Shown: positions 6,541 through 15,237, counted from the stretch's first letter. The stretch: 18,893 nucleotides of DNA from Halieaceae bacterium (GCA_002705465.1 PAGS01000039.1:2175-21067); one strand, 5' to 3'. The notes: generated from the letters alone by a model not told the origin. Numbers and translations are program-made.

Positions 6541-7563
6541 TTAGAACGAAGTCAGAAACGATGCGGCGTTGCCGCCCGTTAGCCTTGCGGCTTGCGCGGC
6601 GTGCAGAAAATCCTTGCCCGACGCGGGCTCCAATCCGGGCGCGTCATGGAAAATGCGGTACCGTCGATATCGGCAGTACATGACGAGCTGTGGCCAGAGT
6701 CGAATCACCGTGGCAGGGTCGTCACCGAAGAGTTTGCGATGCAGTGCCGGTAACTCGAACCAGGGCGTGGTGGGCTTGGCGTGATGCGCATTGTGATAGC
6801 CAAAGTTCAGAATCAACCAGTTGACCCACTCATAACGCCAGGAAAGGATGGGGCTGAACGTGTGCTCCTGTTCCCATTCGAGATCCCCTTTGTGCTCGGA
6901 GACCTCGTCGGTGTACAGGTTGGTCCGATAGGGGTAATCGTGCTCCAGCCCATCGACAAACCGCAGCACAATAATCATCAGCATGTAGGCGATGAGATAG
7001 CCGATGAATGCAGCGGGCGCATACCACGCCAGGGCGGCGAGTAAGCCGAAGCGAACCGCGATCACGCCCACATTCCGCGGCAGTTGGTTGCGTCGTTGCG
7101 GGATGATGAACGCCGTAAACACCATGATGGTGTGCATCAGGATGCAGTGAGCGGGAATGAAGCACCATTCGAGAAAAATTGTCACCCGATACACCAAGGG
7201 GTGCTTCTTAAAAAAACCCTCATAGTCAAACCACACCACGTCGTCGTTTTCCACGTGGTGTCGGAAATGTTTGGTGCGGATATCCTCTACCGTGCCGTAG
7301 CAGGACCCGCAGATCCAACCCAGCCATCCCGCCAGCTGATTGTTATGCCGATTAACGGTAAAGATCGTGTTGTGGGCGCACTCGTGTATCAGGTACGCGG
7401 CAATGATCATGCCGTGGCCGAGCAGCAAAATACCGGGCAGGAAGGCGATCCCGCTTTGGCTGAGTAAGAGCCACCATCCCGCACCATAGGTTATCAGCGA
7501 ATAAAGCATTGCGCCGATATGCCAGCGGCGGCCTTTATTGGTTTTGAAGGTCCAGGTGCTCAT
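6541..7563 (-). CDS. Membrane fatty acid desaturase-family enzyme (three histidine boxes), 340 aa
   Basis: Integral-membrane diiron oxygenase of the fatty acid desaturase/hydroxylase superfamily. The three histidine boxes are intact: H60-ECA-H64, H99-FR-HH103 and H257-NA-HH261. Hydrophobic segments flank them at about 15-35, 40-58, 125-155, 168-205 and 240-255. The active site faces the cytoplasm in this family, and electrons come from a separate ferredoxin or cytochrome not found here. The start is taken at ATG 7563 (MSTWTF) with a weak AAGAG upstream; in-frame starts at 7605 and 7629 are possible. The bulk of the protein is normal for the family. Whether it desaturates a lipid acyl chain or hydroxylates a smaller substrate cannot be told. 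It is the first gene of a two-gene unit with the TIM-barrel protein. Confidence 0.87.
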   Translation of the reverse strand: MSTWTFKTNKGRRWHIGAMLYSLITYGAGWWLLLSQSGIAFLPGILLLGHGMIIAAYLIHECAHNTIFTVNRHNNQLAGWLGWICGSCYGTVEDIRTKHFRHHVENDDVVWFDYEGFFKKHPLVYRVTIFLEWCFIPAHCILMHTIMVFTAFIIPQRRNQLPRNVGVIAVRFGLLAALAWYAPAAFIGYLIAYMLMIIVLRFVDGLEHDYPYRTNLYTDEVSEHKGDLEWEQEHTFSPILSWRYEWVNWLILNFGYHNAHHAKPTTPWFELPALHRKLFGDDPATVIRLWPQLVMYCRYRRYRIFHDAPGLEPASGKDFLHAAQAARLTGGNAASFLTSF

Positions 7564-7660
7564 CGTTGCTGACTCTTGCGTGAGCGGCACATTATCGGCA
7601 CGCATTATCTGTACAAGGGATCTGCACATCGGTCGGTGGGCTGATCCCGGTCTACGGTAA

Positions 7661-7735
7661 CTGCCCGTCGGGGCAGGCCGCAGTATACGGAGGGCAGTGG
7701 AGAGAAAAAACTGTCTCAGAACAGTCTGCCCCGAC
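7661..7735. repeat. Nested and long-range inverted repeats between antiporter and desaturase genes
   Basis: CTGCCC-GTCG-GGGCAG (7661-7676) forms a local 6-bp hairpin. Its right part, GTCGGGGCAG (7667-7676), is also a perfect 10-base inverted match to CTGCCCCGAC (7726-7735). The two pairings exclude each other, and the intrinsic terminator of the antiporter gene lies between the long-range arms. Confidence 0.6.
7704..7727 (-). terminator. Rho-independent terminator of the NhaC-type antiporter gene
   Basis: On the minus strand, ACTGT and ACAGT form a 5-bp stem (7 bp counting flanking A:T and G:T pairs) around a TCTGAG loop, directly followed by a run of six T. It lies about 30 bases after the antiporter stop codon. 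It separates this gene from the desaturase unit downstream on the same strand. Confidence 0.7.
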
Positions 7736-7755
7736 TTATTCGCACCATACTGGTT

Positions 7756-9672
7756 TTAAGCGTCACCTGCCGGACGATAATCCTCAACTGGTTGCCCGAG
7801 AATTCTGAGACCCAGCGCCGTCACAATCGCTGCCAGCAACATGCCCACCCACCAGGGGAGCCCCAGACTAGCCGGTATGGTCCCAAACAGGAGCGCCGCA
7901 GCGCCCGCCAGAACGGCGTAGGGCAGCTGGGTGCGGACATGCTCTATGTGGTCGCAGCCGGCCGAAAGCGATGACATCACGGTGGTATCGGATATCGGCG
8001 AGCAATGGTCGCCCCATACGGCGCCGGCCAATACACCCGAGACTGATGCATAAAGAATAGCGTAGTCGCCGCCGCTCGCGAGACCCTGACTACCCATGAT
8101 CGCCCAGCATAGTGGTAGCACCAGGGGTAACAAAATGCCCATGGCGCCCCAGCTGCTGCCCGTTGAGAAGGCGGTGAACGCCGCCAGTACAAAAATGGCC
8201 GCGGGTAACACGGAGGCGGGAATGGTTTGTCCGAGGCTGGCGATCAAAAAGTCTGCCGTGTGCAGTTCGCGGCTGATCTCTGACATCGACCAAGCGAGCA
8301 CCAGAATAATCATCGCAATGAAGGTAAAGCGGGCACCCGACACCCAGGCGTCGACAATTTCATCCAGCGAGAGAAGCCGCTGCGCAGCAGTCATGAGGAT
8401 GGCGGTCAGTGCAGAGGCCAGCGAGGCCCACATGAGTGCCCGGTACGAGTTGGCACTACCCACAATCTCGTTGATGGTGTCGCCCTCACCGGTCAGGTAA
8501 AGCCCCACCAGTATGCCAACGATCATGACAGCCACGGGCAGTAATGCATTGGTCGCCCGAGGCGGCACACCCTCCTTCATGGCCAATGCAGCCTCGTCAT
8601 CTTGACCCACGGTGGATTTAACCGGGGGTGCTGTCACCCCGGTGGATCGCGCACGTCGCTCCGCAGACAGCATGGGCCCGAATTCGCGCCCGGTGGTAAT
8701 CACCAAAAACACCAGCAATATAGCCATAAAAGGATAAAAGCTGAACAGAATCGAATTGAGAAAGATGCTGTAAGCACTCATCTCTAACCCCTCAAGCGGC
8801 TCGATGGCATCACCGATCAAGCTCACCTGATAACCGATCCAGGTGGTCACGAGGGCTACGGTCGCCAGCGGTGCGGCGGTGGAATCCACCAGGTAGGCAA
8901 GTTTTTCCCGCGAGATTCTGAGCCGATCGGTGATGGAGCGGCTGGTATTGCCGACTACCAATGTATTGGAGTAATCGTCGAAGAAAATCAGCAGCCCTAA
9001 TGACCAAACGGCAAGCTGCCCGCGCTTTGCGCTATTGGCGCCGGTGATAATCCACTCGACGATGCCTCGCATCCCGCCGTTTCGCGAAATGACACCCACC
9101 ATGCCCGCAATCATGAAGGTGAAGAGCATGATGGTGGCGTGATCGGCATCTGCAACGGCGTTGGCCACATAGACCTCAAAACTTGTGAACAGACCGACGA
9201 ACAGTCCCTTCAGACTCAGCCCTTCAAGCGCCCAGGCGCCCAGCCACAAGCCAAGCATCAGGGCAGGCAGCACGCTGCGTATCAGCAGAGCCATGCCAAT
9301 GGCGACCAGTGGTGGTAGAACAGAAACCCAGGCAGGGATGGTCTGTACCTCGGCGACATAGACGGGTTCGCCGCGCACCTCCAGTACGATCTGACTGACA
9401 GGCCTCTGATCAATAACAACGTCAGAAAAAACCCAGCCAGTTGTGGATTCGCTCGGTGTGTAAAGGACATCATCGATTCTGAGCAAAGGAGTTAGCTGGC
9501 CATGGTCTATCGCATTGAGGTCAGGGTCGATGACCGCGAGGTCATAGGCGATTCCGCTGAGGAAGACCTGGGGCAGGTCCAACTCAAGATCAGATGCATT
9601 GGCGGTGGTCACACCCAGAAACGTCAGAGTGATAAAAACCCGTTTCGCCCAGCTGACTAAGCGATGCCGCAT
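7756..9672 (-). CDS. NhaC-family Na+/H+ antiporter with signal peptide and extra periplasmic N-terminal domain, 638 aa
   Basis: Secondary transporter of the NhaC (ion transporter) superfamily, exchanging sodium for protons or a related organic anion across the inner membrane. Family signatures are FDDYSNTLVVG near the middle of the first half, STGSSWGAMGILLPL and WGDHCSPISDTTVMSS in the second half, with roughly a dozen hydrophobic segments from about residue 113 on. Unusual is the N-terminus: a signal-peptide-like segment (R4, K10, R11, then hydrophobic 12-23, likely cleavage after A26 in TANA) followed by about 85 mostly soluble residues of beta-type sequence that would sit in the periplasm. 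The ATG at 9672 is preceded by a GGGGGG stretch that may act as ribosome site. It is transcribed alone, with its own terminator. Substrate specificity is not determinable from sequence. Confidence 0.87.
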   Translation of the reverse strand: MRHRLVSWAKRVFITLTFLGVTTANASDLELDLPQVFLSGIAYDLAVIDPDLNAIDHGQLTPLLRIDDVLYTPSESTTGWVFSDVVIDQRPVSQIVLEVRGEPVYVAEVQTIPAWVSVLPPLVAIGMALLIRSVLPALMLGLWLGAWALEGLSLKGLFVGLFTSFEVYVANAVADADHATIMLFTFMIAGMVGVISRNGGMRGIVEWIITGANSAKRGQLAVWSLGLLIFFDDYSNTLVVGNTSRSITDRLRISREKLAYLVDSTAAPLATVALVTTWIGYQVSLIGDAIEPLEGLEMSAYSIFLNSILFSFYPFMAILLVFLVITTGREFGPMLSAERRARSTGVTAPPVKSTVGQDDEAALAMKEGVPPRATNALLPVAVMIVGILVGLYLTGEGDTINEIVGSANSYRALMWASLASALTAILMTAAQRLLSLDEIVDAWVSGARFTFIAMIILVLAWSMSEISRELHTADFLIASLGQTIPASVLPAAIFVLAAFTAFSTGSSWGAMGILLPLVLPLCWAIMGSQGLASGGDYAILYASVSGVLAGAVWGDHCSPISDTTVMSSLSAGCDHIEHVRTQLPYAVLAGAAALLFGTIPASLGLPWWVGMLLAAIVTALGLRILGQPVEDYRPAGDA

Positions 9673-9815
9673 GGTGTGCCCCCCGTTATTTTCCCGATTA
9701 TTACAGCAATCGGCGCTGTTGTGCCGGTCGATAATCGATAACCCGAGACAGGGCGCCTGATCGCATGATGCAATGTTGGCGTGGGCAGGGTAAGGCCACT
9801 ACGAGGAGATAGGTG

Positions 9816-10133
9816 ATGGAAGAGGTGGGGCTGCTTCTGGCGGGGCTGATCGGGGGGATGGTGAACTCGATCGCAGAGGGCGGCAGCTTCATTACGTTCC
9901 CAGCGCTGCTGGCAGCCGGCGTGCCGCCGATCGCAGCCAACGCGACCAATACCTTTGCCTCCTGTGCAGGTTACCTGAGTGGCACCGCTGGATACCGTCA
10001 CGCGCTGTGGACACACCGATCTCAACTGCCCCGATTGGCCCTGTTGGCCATGACTCCATTAATTACAAAGACAGCGACGAATTTACGCCCATGTCTGAAG
10101 CCGCCGGTGCTGACGACACCGACAAGGGCCTGA
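9816..10133 (+). pseudogene. Truncated TauE/SafE-family permease (about the first 79 residues)
   Basis: The start (ATG 9816, with AGGAG at 9804-9808) and first 79 codons match TauE/SafE sulfite/organosulfonate exporters: a first membrane helix with GLIGGMVNSIAEGGSFITFPAL, the next with GVPPIAANATNTFA, then GYLSGTAGYRHAL. Intact members have about 250 residues and eight helices. Here the family-like sequence stops near 10052 (PRLALLAM) and is followed by some 26 unrelated codons to a stop at 10131-10133. In a different frame the downstream DNA encodes an OprD-type porin C-terminus. The gene is therefore cut by a deletion or rearrangement and should not make a working exporter. The intact ribosome site and clean reading suggest that the break is recent, or that the contig is misjoined. 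Confidence 0.82.
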
Positions 10134-10777
10134 CCTTTTGGGGGTTCCGCTACCGGATGCCGGATCAATCAGTGTACGGGTTGATTCACCAGAGAACCCC
10201 GGATCTCTTCCACACGACCTTCGCTAAAGCTGAAAAACGTCTGGAGTTCTCTGACGATCTGAGCCTGTGGGCAGATGTCTCCTACACACAACAAAAAAGC
10301 ATTGGCGAAGAGATGATCGGGGATTTCGAAACACATCTGATCTCGACCCGTTTAGAGCTGGTGGCAGGACATAACAAGTTTCGCGTCGGAGCGAGCAGAA
10401 CGGACGATGGGGGCAACATTCAAAAGCCCTATGGCAACCCTGCCAATTACCTCTCCATCATCATCAACGATTTCGATCGAGCGGAGGAAGATGCCTTCAG
10501 CTTGGGTTATTCCCGAGACTTGGGCCAGGTTGGCCTGGGGGCATTAAGCTTCTTTGCCAACGTGGTGTGGGGTGACACACCCGATACCGGACCCAATGCT
10601 TCTGCCGATGCCTCTGAATTCGACCTAACCGTGGATTGGCGGCTAAATGAGGGCTGGTCCGACAAAACATGGGTTCGATTCCGTGGCGCTTGGGTACGAT
10701 ACGACAGCGATTACCCCGGCGCGGACGATCTGTTCGATTTTCGGATTATCGTGAATTATGACTTCGATCTGCTCTGA
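10058..10777 (+). pseudogene. OprD-type outer-membrane porin, C-terminal half only (5' end missing)
   Basis: From about 10058 the +2 frame encodes about 239 residues with OprD-family features: alternating beta-strands, GVGASRTD-like barrel segments (FRVGASRTDDGG), NDFDRAEEDAFSLGYS, the conserved WGDTPDTGP and DLTVDWRL turns, and the C-terminal FRIIVNYDFDLL strand. OprD porins are about 400-450 aa with a signal peptide. Here the signal peptide and roughly the first 170-200 residues are absent. The only in-frame upstream starts (GTG 10007 and others) lie inside the TauE/SafE fragment and would give no secretion signal. The remaining sequence has no stops or frameshifts, so the loss is recent or an assembly artefact. 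OprD porins take up small carboxylates or amino acids in other bacteria; the original substrate here is unknown. Confidence 0.83.
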
Positions 10778-10795
10778 CACCTGGAGCCCTCAGCG

Positions 10796-13700
10796 CTAAG
10801 ATTTAGGCTCCGCCATTTCCTGAGCTAATCGCTCTCCGGCTGCTGCGCGGGCGCTGGCAAAACGCGCGATGCCGAGGTAGGCCAGTGGGGTGAGGTAGAG
10901 CGTGAAGACCGTGGCCAGCCCCATGCCACCAAAGACCACCCAACCCACGGCAGCGCGGGCTTCCGAGCCCGGGCCAGAGGCCAGAATAAGGGGTAGGGCG
11001 CCCAAGATTGTCGAGATGAGTGTCATCACAATGGGGCGCAGTCTGATGCGGGCGGCTTCCTCGATAGCGGCGCGCACCGCGTATCCCTGATCACGGAGCT
11101 GATCGGCGAACTCAACCAACAGAATGCCGTTTTTGGCAATCAGGCCAATCAGCATCACCAATCCGACTTGAGAGTAGATATTGAGCGACGTGCCGGTCAT
11201 GTACAGGGCGCAGATCGCTGCCGCCAAACCAAAAGGTATGGTGGTCATGATCACCAGCGCCGAAGTGACTCCCTCAAACTGTGCCACCAGCACCAGAAAG
11301 ACAATGAGCAGTGCAAAGCCGTAAGTGATGAGCGTTTCGCGATTCGTTTCGGCCAGGGCAGCCGCCTCACCGCGGGTCACCAGTGTGATGTTGCTGGGCA
11401 ATACTTCCGCCGCAATTTCAAAGAGATCATCGACCGCGCGCTGCATTGCGAATCCCGGCTGAATCTCCACATCGATCTCGATGGCGCGCCGCTGCTCCCT
11501 TCGGTCTAGCTGACCCGCAACGCCGCGCTCGTCCAATCGCACAATGCTTGAGAGCGGCACCAAAGCGCTGTTTCGGGTGCGTACATAGAGGTTGACCAGA
11601 TCGCTGGGGTCGCGGATTTTATCCGAGCCCGCCTCGAGGATAATGGGGATCGTTTGATCGTCGACGTTGAGGTCAACGATTCGGGACCCGTCCACCATGA
11701 CTCGCAAAGTCTGCGCGACGTCTTCGAGGGGTATGTTGAGATCCGAGGCGCGCTCCCGATCGATCTCAACGGAAAGCTGTGGCTGCGATGGGTCATAGCC
11801 AATGCGAGGGCGGCTCACGGAGTCGAGCCGCGACCGGATTGCCTCGCTGTACGTCCGCGCTGCCGTGTACAGCTCATCATAGTCGGTGCCCAACAGCGCA
11901 ACGCTGAGTCCGCCGTTGGAGGCGCCGCGGAGGTTCAGCGAGTTGGCGCTGAAAATGCGGGTGGTCATGCCGGGGAACTCGGCAAACAGGGGCTTGAGCT
12001 CTGCTGATATCTCCTGCTGAGTCCGGTCTCGCTCAGACCAATCAGCCAATTTGGCCACTATAAAGACGATATTGGGATCCCACCTGCCCACCACTGAATA
12101 CAGCGCTACGATCTCGCCCCGGTCCAGCAGTGGCATCAGGATGTTCTCCATGCGATCGGCCTGCCGTTCGGTGTAATTGAGTCCGACCCCATCCGGGCCT
12201 TTGCCGAAAATGAAGATCTTGCCGCGATCTTCCCTTGGCAGTAGCTCCTGGTCCAAAGACGTATAAAGGGCAGCCGCTGCACCCCCGGCAACGACAAAGA
12301 CGAGGAAGGTGCGCCGCGGGATGTTAAGCACTCTCCTCAGAGAATGATGGTAGAGCGCTGCCAGCTGATCGCCCCACTGGCTCACCCGTCTGTCGCGTGG
12401 TGAGGTTGCGGCGAGACGAGACATGACGGCCGGCACAAGACTCAGTGCGACGAAAGAAGAGATCACCACTGCCACCGCCAGCACTAGCCCAAATTCCTGA
12501 AATAAACGCCCGGCAGTGCCCGGTAGAAAGGCAATGGGAATAAACACCGCCACCAGCACAGCCGTGGTCGCAATGACGGCAAAGAATACGCGCCGGGTGC
12601 CCACCACCGCGGCATTACTCGGGCCCACACCTTCGGCGCGTTTGCGCTGCACGCTCTCAAGCACCACGATGGCATCGTCAACGATCAATCCGGCTGCCAG
12701 TACGAGCGCGAGCAGAGTCAGGATATTGATGGAAAACCCAAGCGTCCAGCTGGCGGCCAATGTACCCAATAGCGAGATAGGTATGGCGACCGCGGGCACC
12801 AGTGTGAGACGCATCGAGCCGGTGAAGAGGCGGATGGTGCCGATCACCACCGCAATGGAAATCAGCAGTGTGGTGATGACTTCGCGCACCGACCCTTGAA
12901 TAAAAATCGCATCATCAGAGCTGATCTCTAACTGGATGCCCTCCAAGCTCTCGTTCAGTTCGCGCACCGCTGCACGGACACCTTCGGCGATACGGATGGT
13001 ATTCGAGCCCGCCTGCCGCACGACGCTGATACCCACAACGCGCTCACCGTTGAGCCGGACAAAGCTGGTCGAATCCTCAGGTGAGAAGGCGACCTTCGCT
13101 ACCTGGCCCACGCGGATCTCGTCTCGAATGATGAGCGAGGCGATGTCCTCTTCCTTCGTCACTGCCGCATCAGCCCGGACCAGCAGCTGTTGCTCCCCCG
13201 CACGGAAGCTGCCGGCAGGTACGTCGAGGGGCGCCGCCTGTAACACTGCTGCGACATCCGCCACCGTCAGTCCATAGCTGGTCAACCGCAAGGGGTCGAG
13301 AATGACCCTCAGCACGCGTTTGCGCGAGCCAAACAGGGGCGCATCCGCCACGCCGGGTAACGAGATAAATCGCGGCACAATGTCTTGCTCGATAATGCGG
13401 TTCAGCTCTTCCTCGGAATAAACCTGTGAACGGATGGCCACTCTGATGATTTCTTCCGCCTGCTCATCCGCCTTGAAAACCGAGAGTCTTTCCAGCGCTT
13501 CAGGCAGATCGCGCTCGATGCGGCTGACTGCCTCGCGCACATCGTTAGCCGCTTGGTCGGTCTCGATGTCGGGGCGAAATTCAATGCGGATGCGAGAGCT
13601 GTTCTCTTCGCTTGACGAGTTGATGTTGATCACGCCGGCGACCCGCGCAGCAGCGCCCTCCAGAAGTCGCGTCACCTCGGCATCCATGGTCTCCGGTGAG

Positions 13701-13888
13701 GCGCCTGGTAAAAACGCATTGACGGAAACCACGGGTCGGTCAACGTCGGGTAGCTCACGCACCTCAATCGCCATCAATGCGGCCATCCCGCAGATCGCGA
13801 TTAACAGGTTCATCACAAGCACCAGCCACGGCCGGCGGACACCGAGTTCAGGCAAACCGTTCTTCAGCTCGCTCTCCTGCTCAGTCAT
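10796..13888 (-). CDS. RND efflux pump inner-membrane subunit, HAE-1 type, 1030 aa
   Basis: Proton-driven RND multidrug or lipophilic-compound exporter with the usual length and 12-helix plan: helix 1 at about 20-42, a large periplasmic domain, helices at about 335-540, a second periplasmic domain and helices at about 855-1015. The proton-relay residues D404-D405 (GLIVDDAIVVLES) and K919 (GLIAKNGILLVEF) are present. It would form a trimer and work with the adaptor encoded just upstream, whose stop codon is 5 bases before this ATG. No outer-membrane channel gene lies beside it, so it probably uses a TolC-type protein encoded elsewhere. It ends 18 bases from the stop of the convergent porin remnant. 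Drug specificity cannot be predicted. Calling it HAE-1 rather than the heavy-metal class rests on the general sequence and DD motif context. Confidence 0.95.
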   Translation of the reverse strand: MTEQESELKNGLPELGVRRPWLVLVMNLLIAICGMAALMAIEVRELPDVDRPVVSVNAFLPGASPETMDAEVTRLLEGAAARVAGVININSSSEENSSRIRIEFRPDIETDQAANDVREAVSRIERDLPEALERLSVFKADEQAEEIIRVAIRSQVYSEEELNRIIEQDIVPRFISLPGVADAPLFGSRKRVLRVILDPLRLTSYGLTVADVAAVLQAAPLDVPAGSFRAGEQQLLVRADAAVTKEEDIASLIIRDEIRVGQVAKVAFSPEDSTSFVRLNGERVVGISVVRQAGSNTIRIAEGVRAAVRELNESLEGIQLEISSDDAIFIQGSVREVITTLLISIAVVIGTIRLFTGSMRLTLVPAVAIPISLLGTLAASWTLGFSINILTLLALVLAAGLIVDDAIVVLESVQRKRAEGVGPSNAAVVGTRRVFFAVIATTAVLVAVFIPIAFLPGTAGRLFQEFGLVLAVAVVISSFVALSLVPAVMSRLAATSPRDRRVSQWGDQLAALYHHSLRRVLNIPRRTFLVFVVAGGAAAALYTSLDQELLPREDRGKIFIFGKGPDGVGLNYTERQADRMENILMPLLDRGEIVALYSVVGRWDPNIVFIVAKLADWSERDRTQQEISAELKPLFAEFPGMTTRIFSANSLNLRGASNGGLSVALLGTDYDELYTAARTYSEAIRSRLDSVSRPRIGYDPSQPQLSVEIDRERASDLNIPLEDVAQTLRVMVDGSRIVDLNVDDQTIPIILEAGSDKIRDPSDLVNLYVRTRNSALVPLSSIVRLDERGVAGQLDRREQRRAIEIDVEIQPGFAMQRAVDDLFEIAAEVLPSNITLVTRGEAAALAETNRETLITYGFALLIVFLVLVAQFEGVTSALVIMTTIPFGLAAAICALYMTGTSLNIYSQVGLVMLIGLIAKNGILLVEFADQLRDQGYAVRAAIEEAARIRLRPIVMTLISTILGALPLILASGPGSEARAAVGWVVFGGMGLATVFTLYLTPLAYLGIARFASARAAAGERLAQEMAEPKS

Positions 13889-13893
13889 TGCGA

Positions 13894-14982
13894 TCAGCCC
13901 CGGGTCGCGTCGGGCTTGGTGTCAGTACTCAAGGGCTTGAGCAGAGCGCCGGCTCGCACCGCCTGAATACCTTCCATGACCACCGACTCGCCCTCGCTGA
14001 CGTCGCCCTCGATCAAAATCTCGCCAGCAAGTCGTTTGACGAGCCGCACCTCTCGCCGCGACGCACGCCCCTCATCTGCGACCCAAACGTAGGCGCCGTC
14101 CGCGCCCCACTGCACAGCGACATCCGGGACGGAGAGGAAGGCACCCCGAGAGGCATTGACGCTGATTTCGAAGGCCATGCCGGGACGAAATTTATCTGCC
14201 TCATTATTGATCGCAGCGCGGGCGACAAAAGCACGGGAGCTGACATCTATTCGCGAGTCCACGGCGACCACTTCGCCCAACACAGCTTCATCCGAGGCAT
14301 CCCACAGCCTCACGCTGACGTCGGTGCCTCTTGCAACGCGGTCGACGTACACCTCGGGTACAGAGAAGTTGATAAGCAGCGTGCTACGGTCATCGATGGT
14401 TGTTACCAGTGTGTTGGTGTCGATGCGATCACCCTCATCGATTTCGGTAATTCCCACTCTGCCGTCGAAAGGCGCCGTAATGCGGCGCCGATCAAGGTCA
14501 ACCCGCGCCTGTTCCAACGCGATGCGGGCACTGTCTACCGCCGCACGCGCGTCGTCGAGTTGGCTCTCGGGGATGTTGGCATCCCTCGCATTAATCGTAG
14601 TGTAGCGTTTTGCCAGTCGCTCGGCGTCAGCCAGTTTGACACCGGCCAGCTCTGCTGCGAGCCGCTCATCGCGATCATCGAGCTGCAGTAGCAGGTCGCC
14701 GGCATCGACCGCAGCGTCAGCATCAATCAGTACTGACGTGACTCGCCCCGAGGTTTCGGCATAAACCGAGACACTCCTCAAAGCGCGTGCGGTGCCGACG
14801 GAGGTGAGTGTTTCGCGGAGGTCAGACAGGCGCGCCGGTTCGGTCATCACAGACACCGCGACCTCTCTGGCTGAATACGGAGTCGCGCTGTTGCCGGTCC
14901 TATCATTGCAACCCGTCAGGACTGAACTGAGGAGCAGAGCAGCCAAGGCGGGCAATGATTTCAACAAGCGCAACACATTCAT
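13894..14982 (-). CDS. RND efflux periplasmic adaptor (membrane fusion) lipoprotein, 362 aa
   Basis: Periplasmic adaptor that links the RND pump to an outer-membrane channel. The N-terminus has a lipoprotein signal (hydrophobic 9-22, lipobox LTGC, acylated C25). Then come the barrel-sandwich half motif (ETSGRVTSVLIDADAAVDAGDLLLQLD), an alpha-helical hairpin with ESQLDDARAAVDSARIALEQA, the second lipoyl half (ITAPFDGRVGITEIDEGD), a beta-barrel (FRPGMAFEI) and the membrane-proximal domain. I start at ATG 14982 because it gives the lipoprotein signal. The frame stays open to 15129, but that stretch lacks family features and overlaps inverted repeats. It is the first gene of the two-gene efflux operon, and the pump ATG follows its stop by 5 bases. 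Confidence 0.93.
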   Translation of the reverse strand: MNVLRLLKSLPALAALLLSSVLTGCNDRTGNSATPYSAREVAVSVMTEPARLSDLRETLTSVGTARALRSVSVYAETSGRVTSVLIDADAAVDAGDLLLQLDDRDERLAAELAGVKLADAERLAKRYTTINARDANIPESQLDDARAAVDSARIALEQARVDLDRRRITAPFDGRVGITEIDEGDRIDTNTLVTTIDDRSTLLINFSVPEVYVDRVARGTDVSVRLWDASDEAVLGEVVAVDSRIDVSSRAFVARAAINNEADKFRPGMAFEISVNASRGAFLSVPDVAVQWGADGAYVWVADEGRASRREVRLVKRLAGEILIEGDVSEGESVVMEGIQAVRAGALLKPLSTDTKPDATRG

Positions 14983-15083
14983 AAAACACAGCTTTTTGAA
15001 GAAGAGATCGTTTAAAACGTGCCGCACAGCGGGGGTTTTGGCCGTAAAGCCGCTAAGTACGCTTCCGGGCAGCAGTCTATGCC

Positions 15084-15101
15084 GGATCTTACTGCAGATC
15101 C
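15084..15101. repeat. Inverted repeat GGATCT / AGATCC upstream of the efflux operon
   Basis: Perfect 6-base arms with a 6-base centre (TACTGC), about 100 bases before the adaptor start codon. It could be an operator or a weak hairpin. No neighbouring regulator gene is present in the window. Confidence 0.4.
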
Positions 15102-15122
15102 CACCATTTGGATGCGTATTTT

Positions 15123-15146
15123 GATCCATGAAGGTTCTGATGGATC
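15123..15146. repeat. Inverted repeat GATCCAT / ATGGATC between efflux operon and cysteine-rich gene
   Basis: Perfect 7-base arms separated by 10 bases, in the 255-base divergent intergenic region. The size fits a dimeric regulator site (TetR-like), but no regulator is encoded nearby and no promoter could be aligned with it. Confidence 0.45.
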
Positions 15147-15224
15147 GGCGAGATACCCCGGGTTGCTGCCGGCTATTGTCAGGTCGCGGGCGCGCCAGAC
15201 ATTGTCTAAAGTACCCGGGTCATT

Positions 15225-15229
15225 AGGAG
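15225..15229 (+). promoter_or_regulatory. Ribosome binding site of the 59-aa cysteine-rich gene
   Basis: AGGAG on the plus strand, 8 bases before the ATG at 15238. It decides the start in a longer open frame that begins at 15019. Confidence 0.55.
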
Positions 15230-15237
15230 CCGAGCCA

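Noticed and set aside
10007..10057. GTG at 10007 as a genuine start for a shorter OprD-type protein.
   Set aside because: It lies inside the TauE/SafE coding sequence, lacks a ribosome site, and the product would have no secretion signal.
15019..15237. Longer version of the cysteine-rich gene starting at 15019.
   Set aside because: The added residues are not protein-like, cover two inverted repeats, and the best ribosome site lies at 15225.
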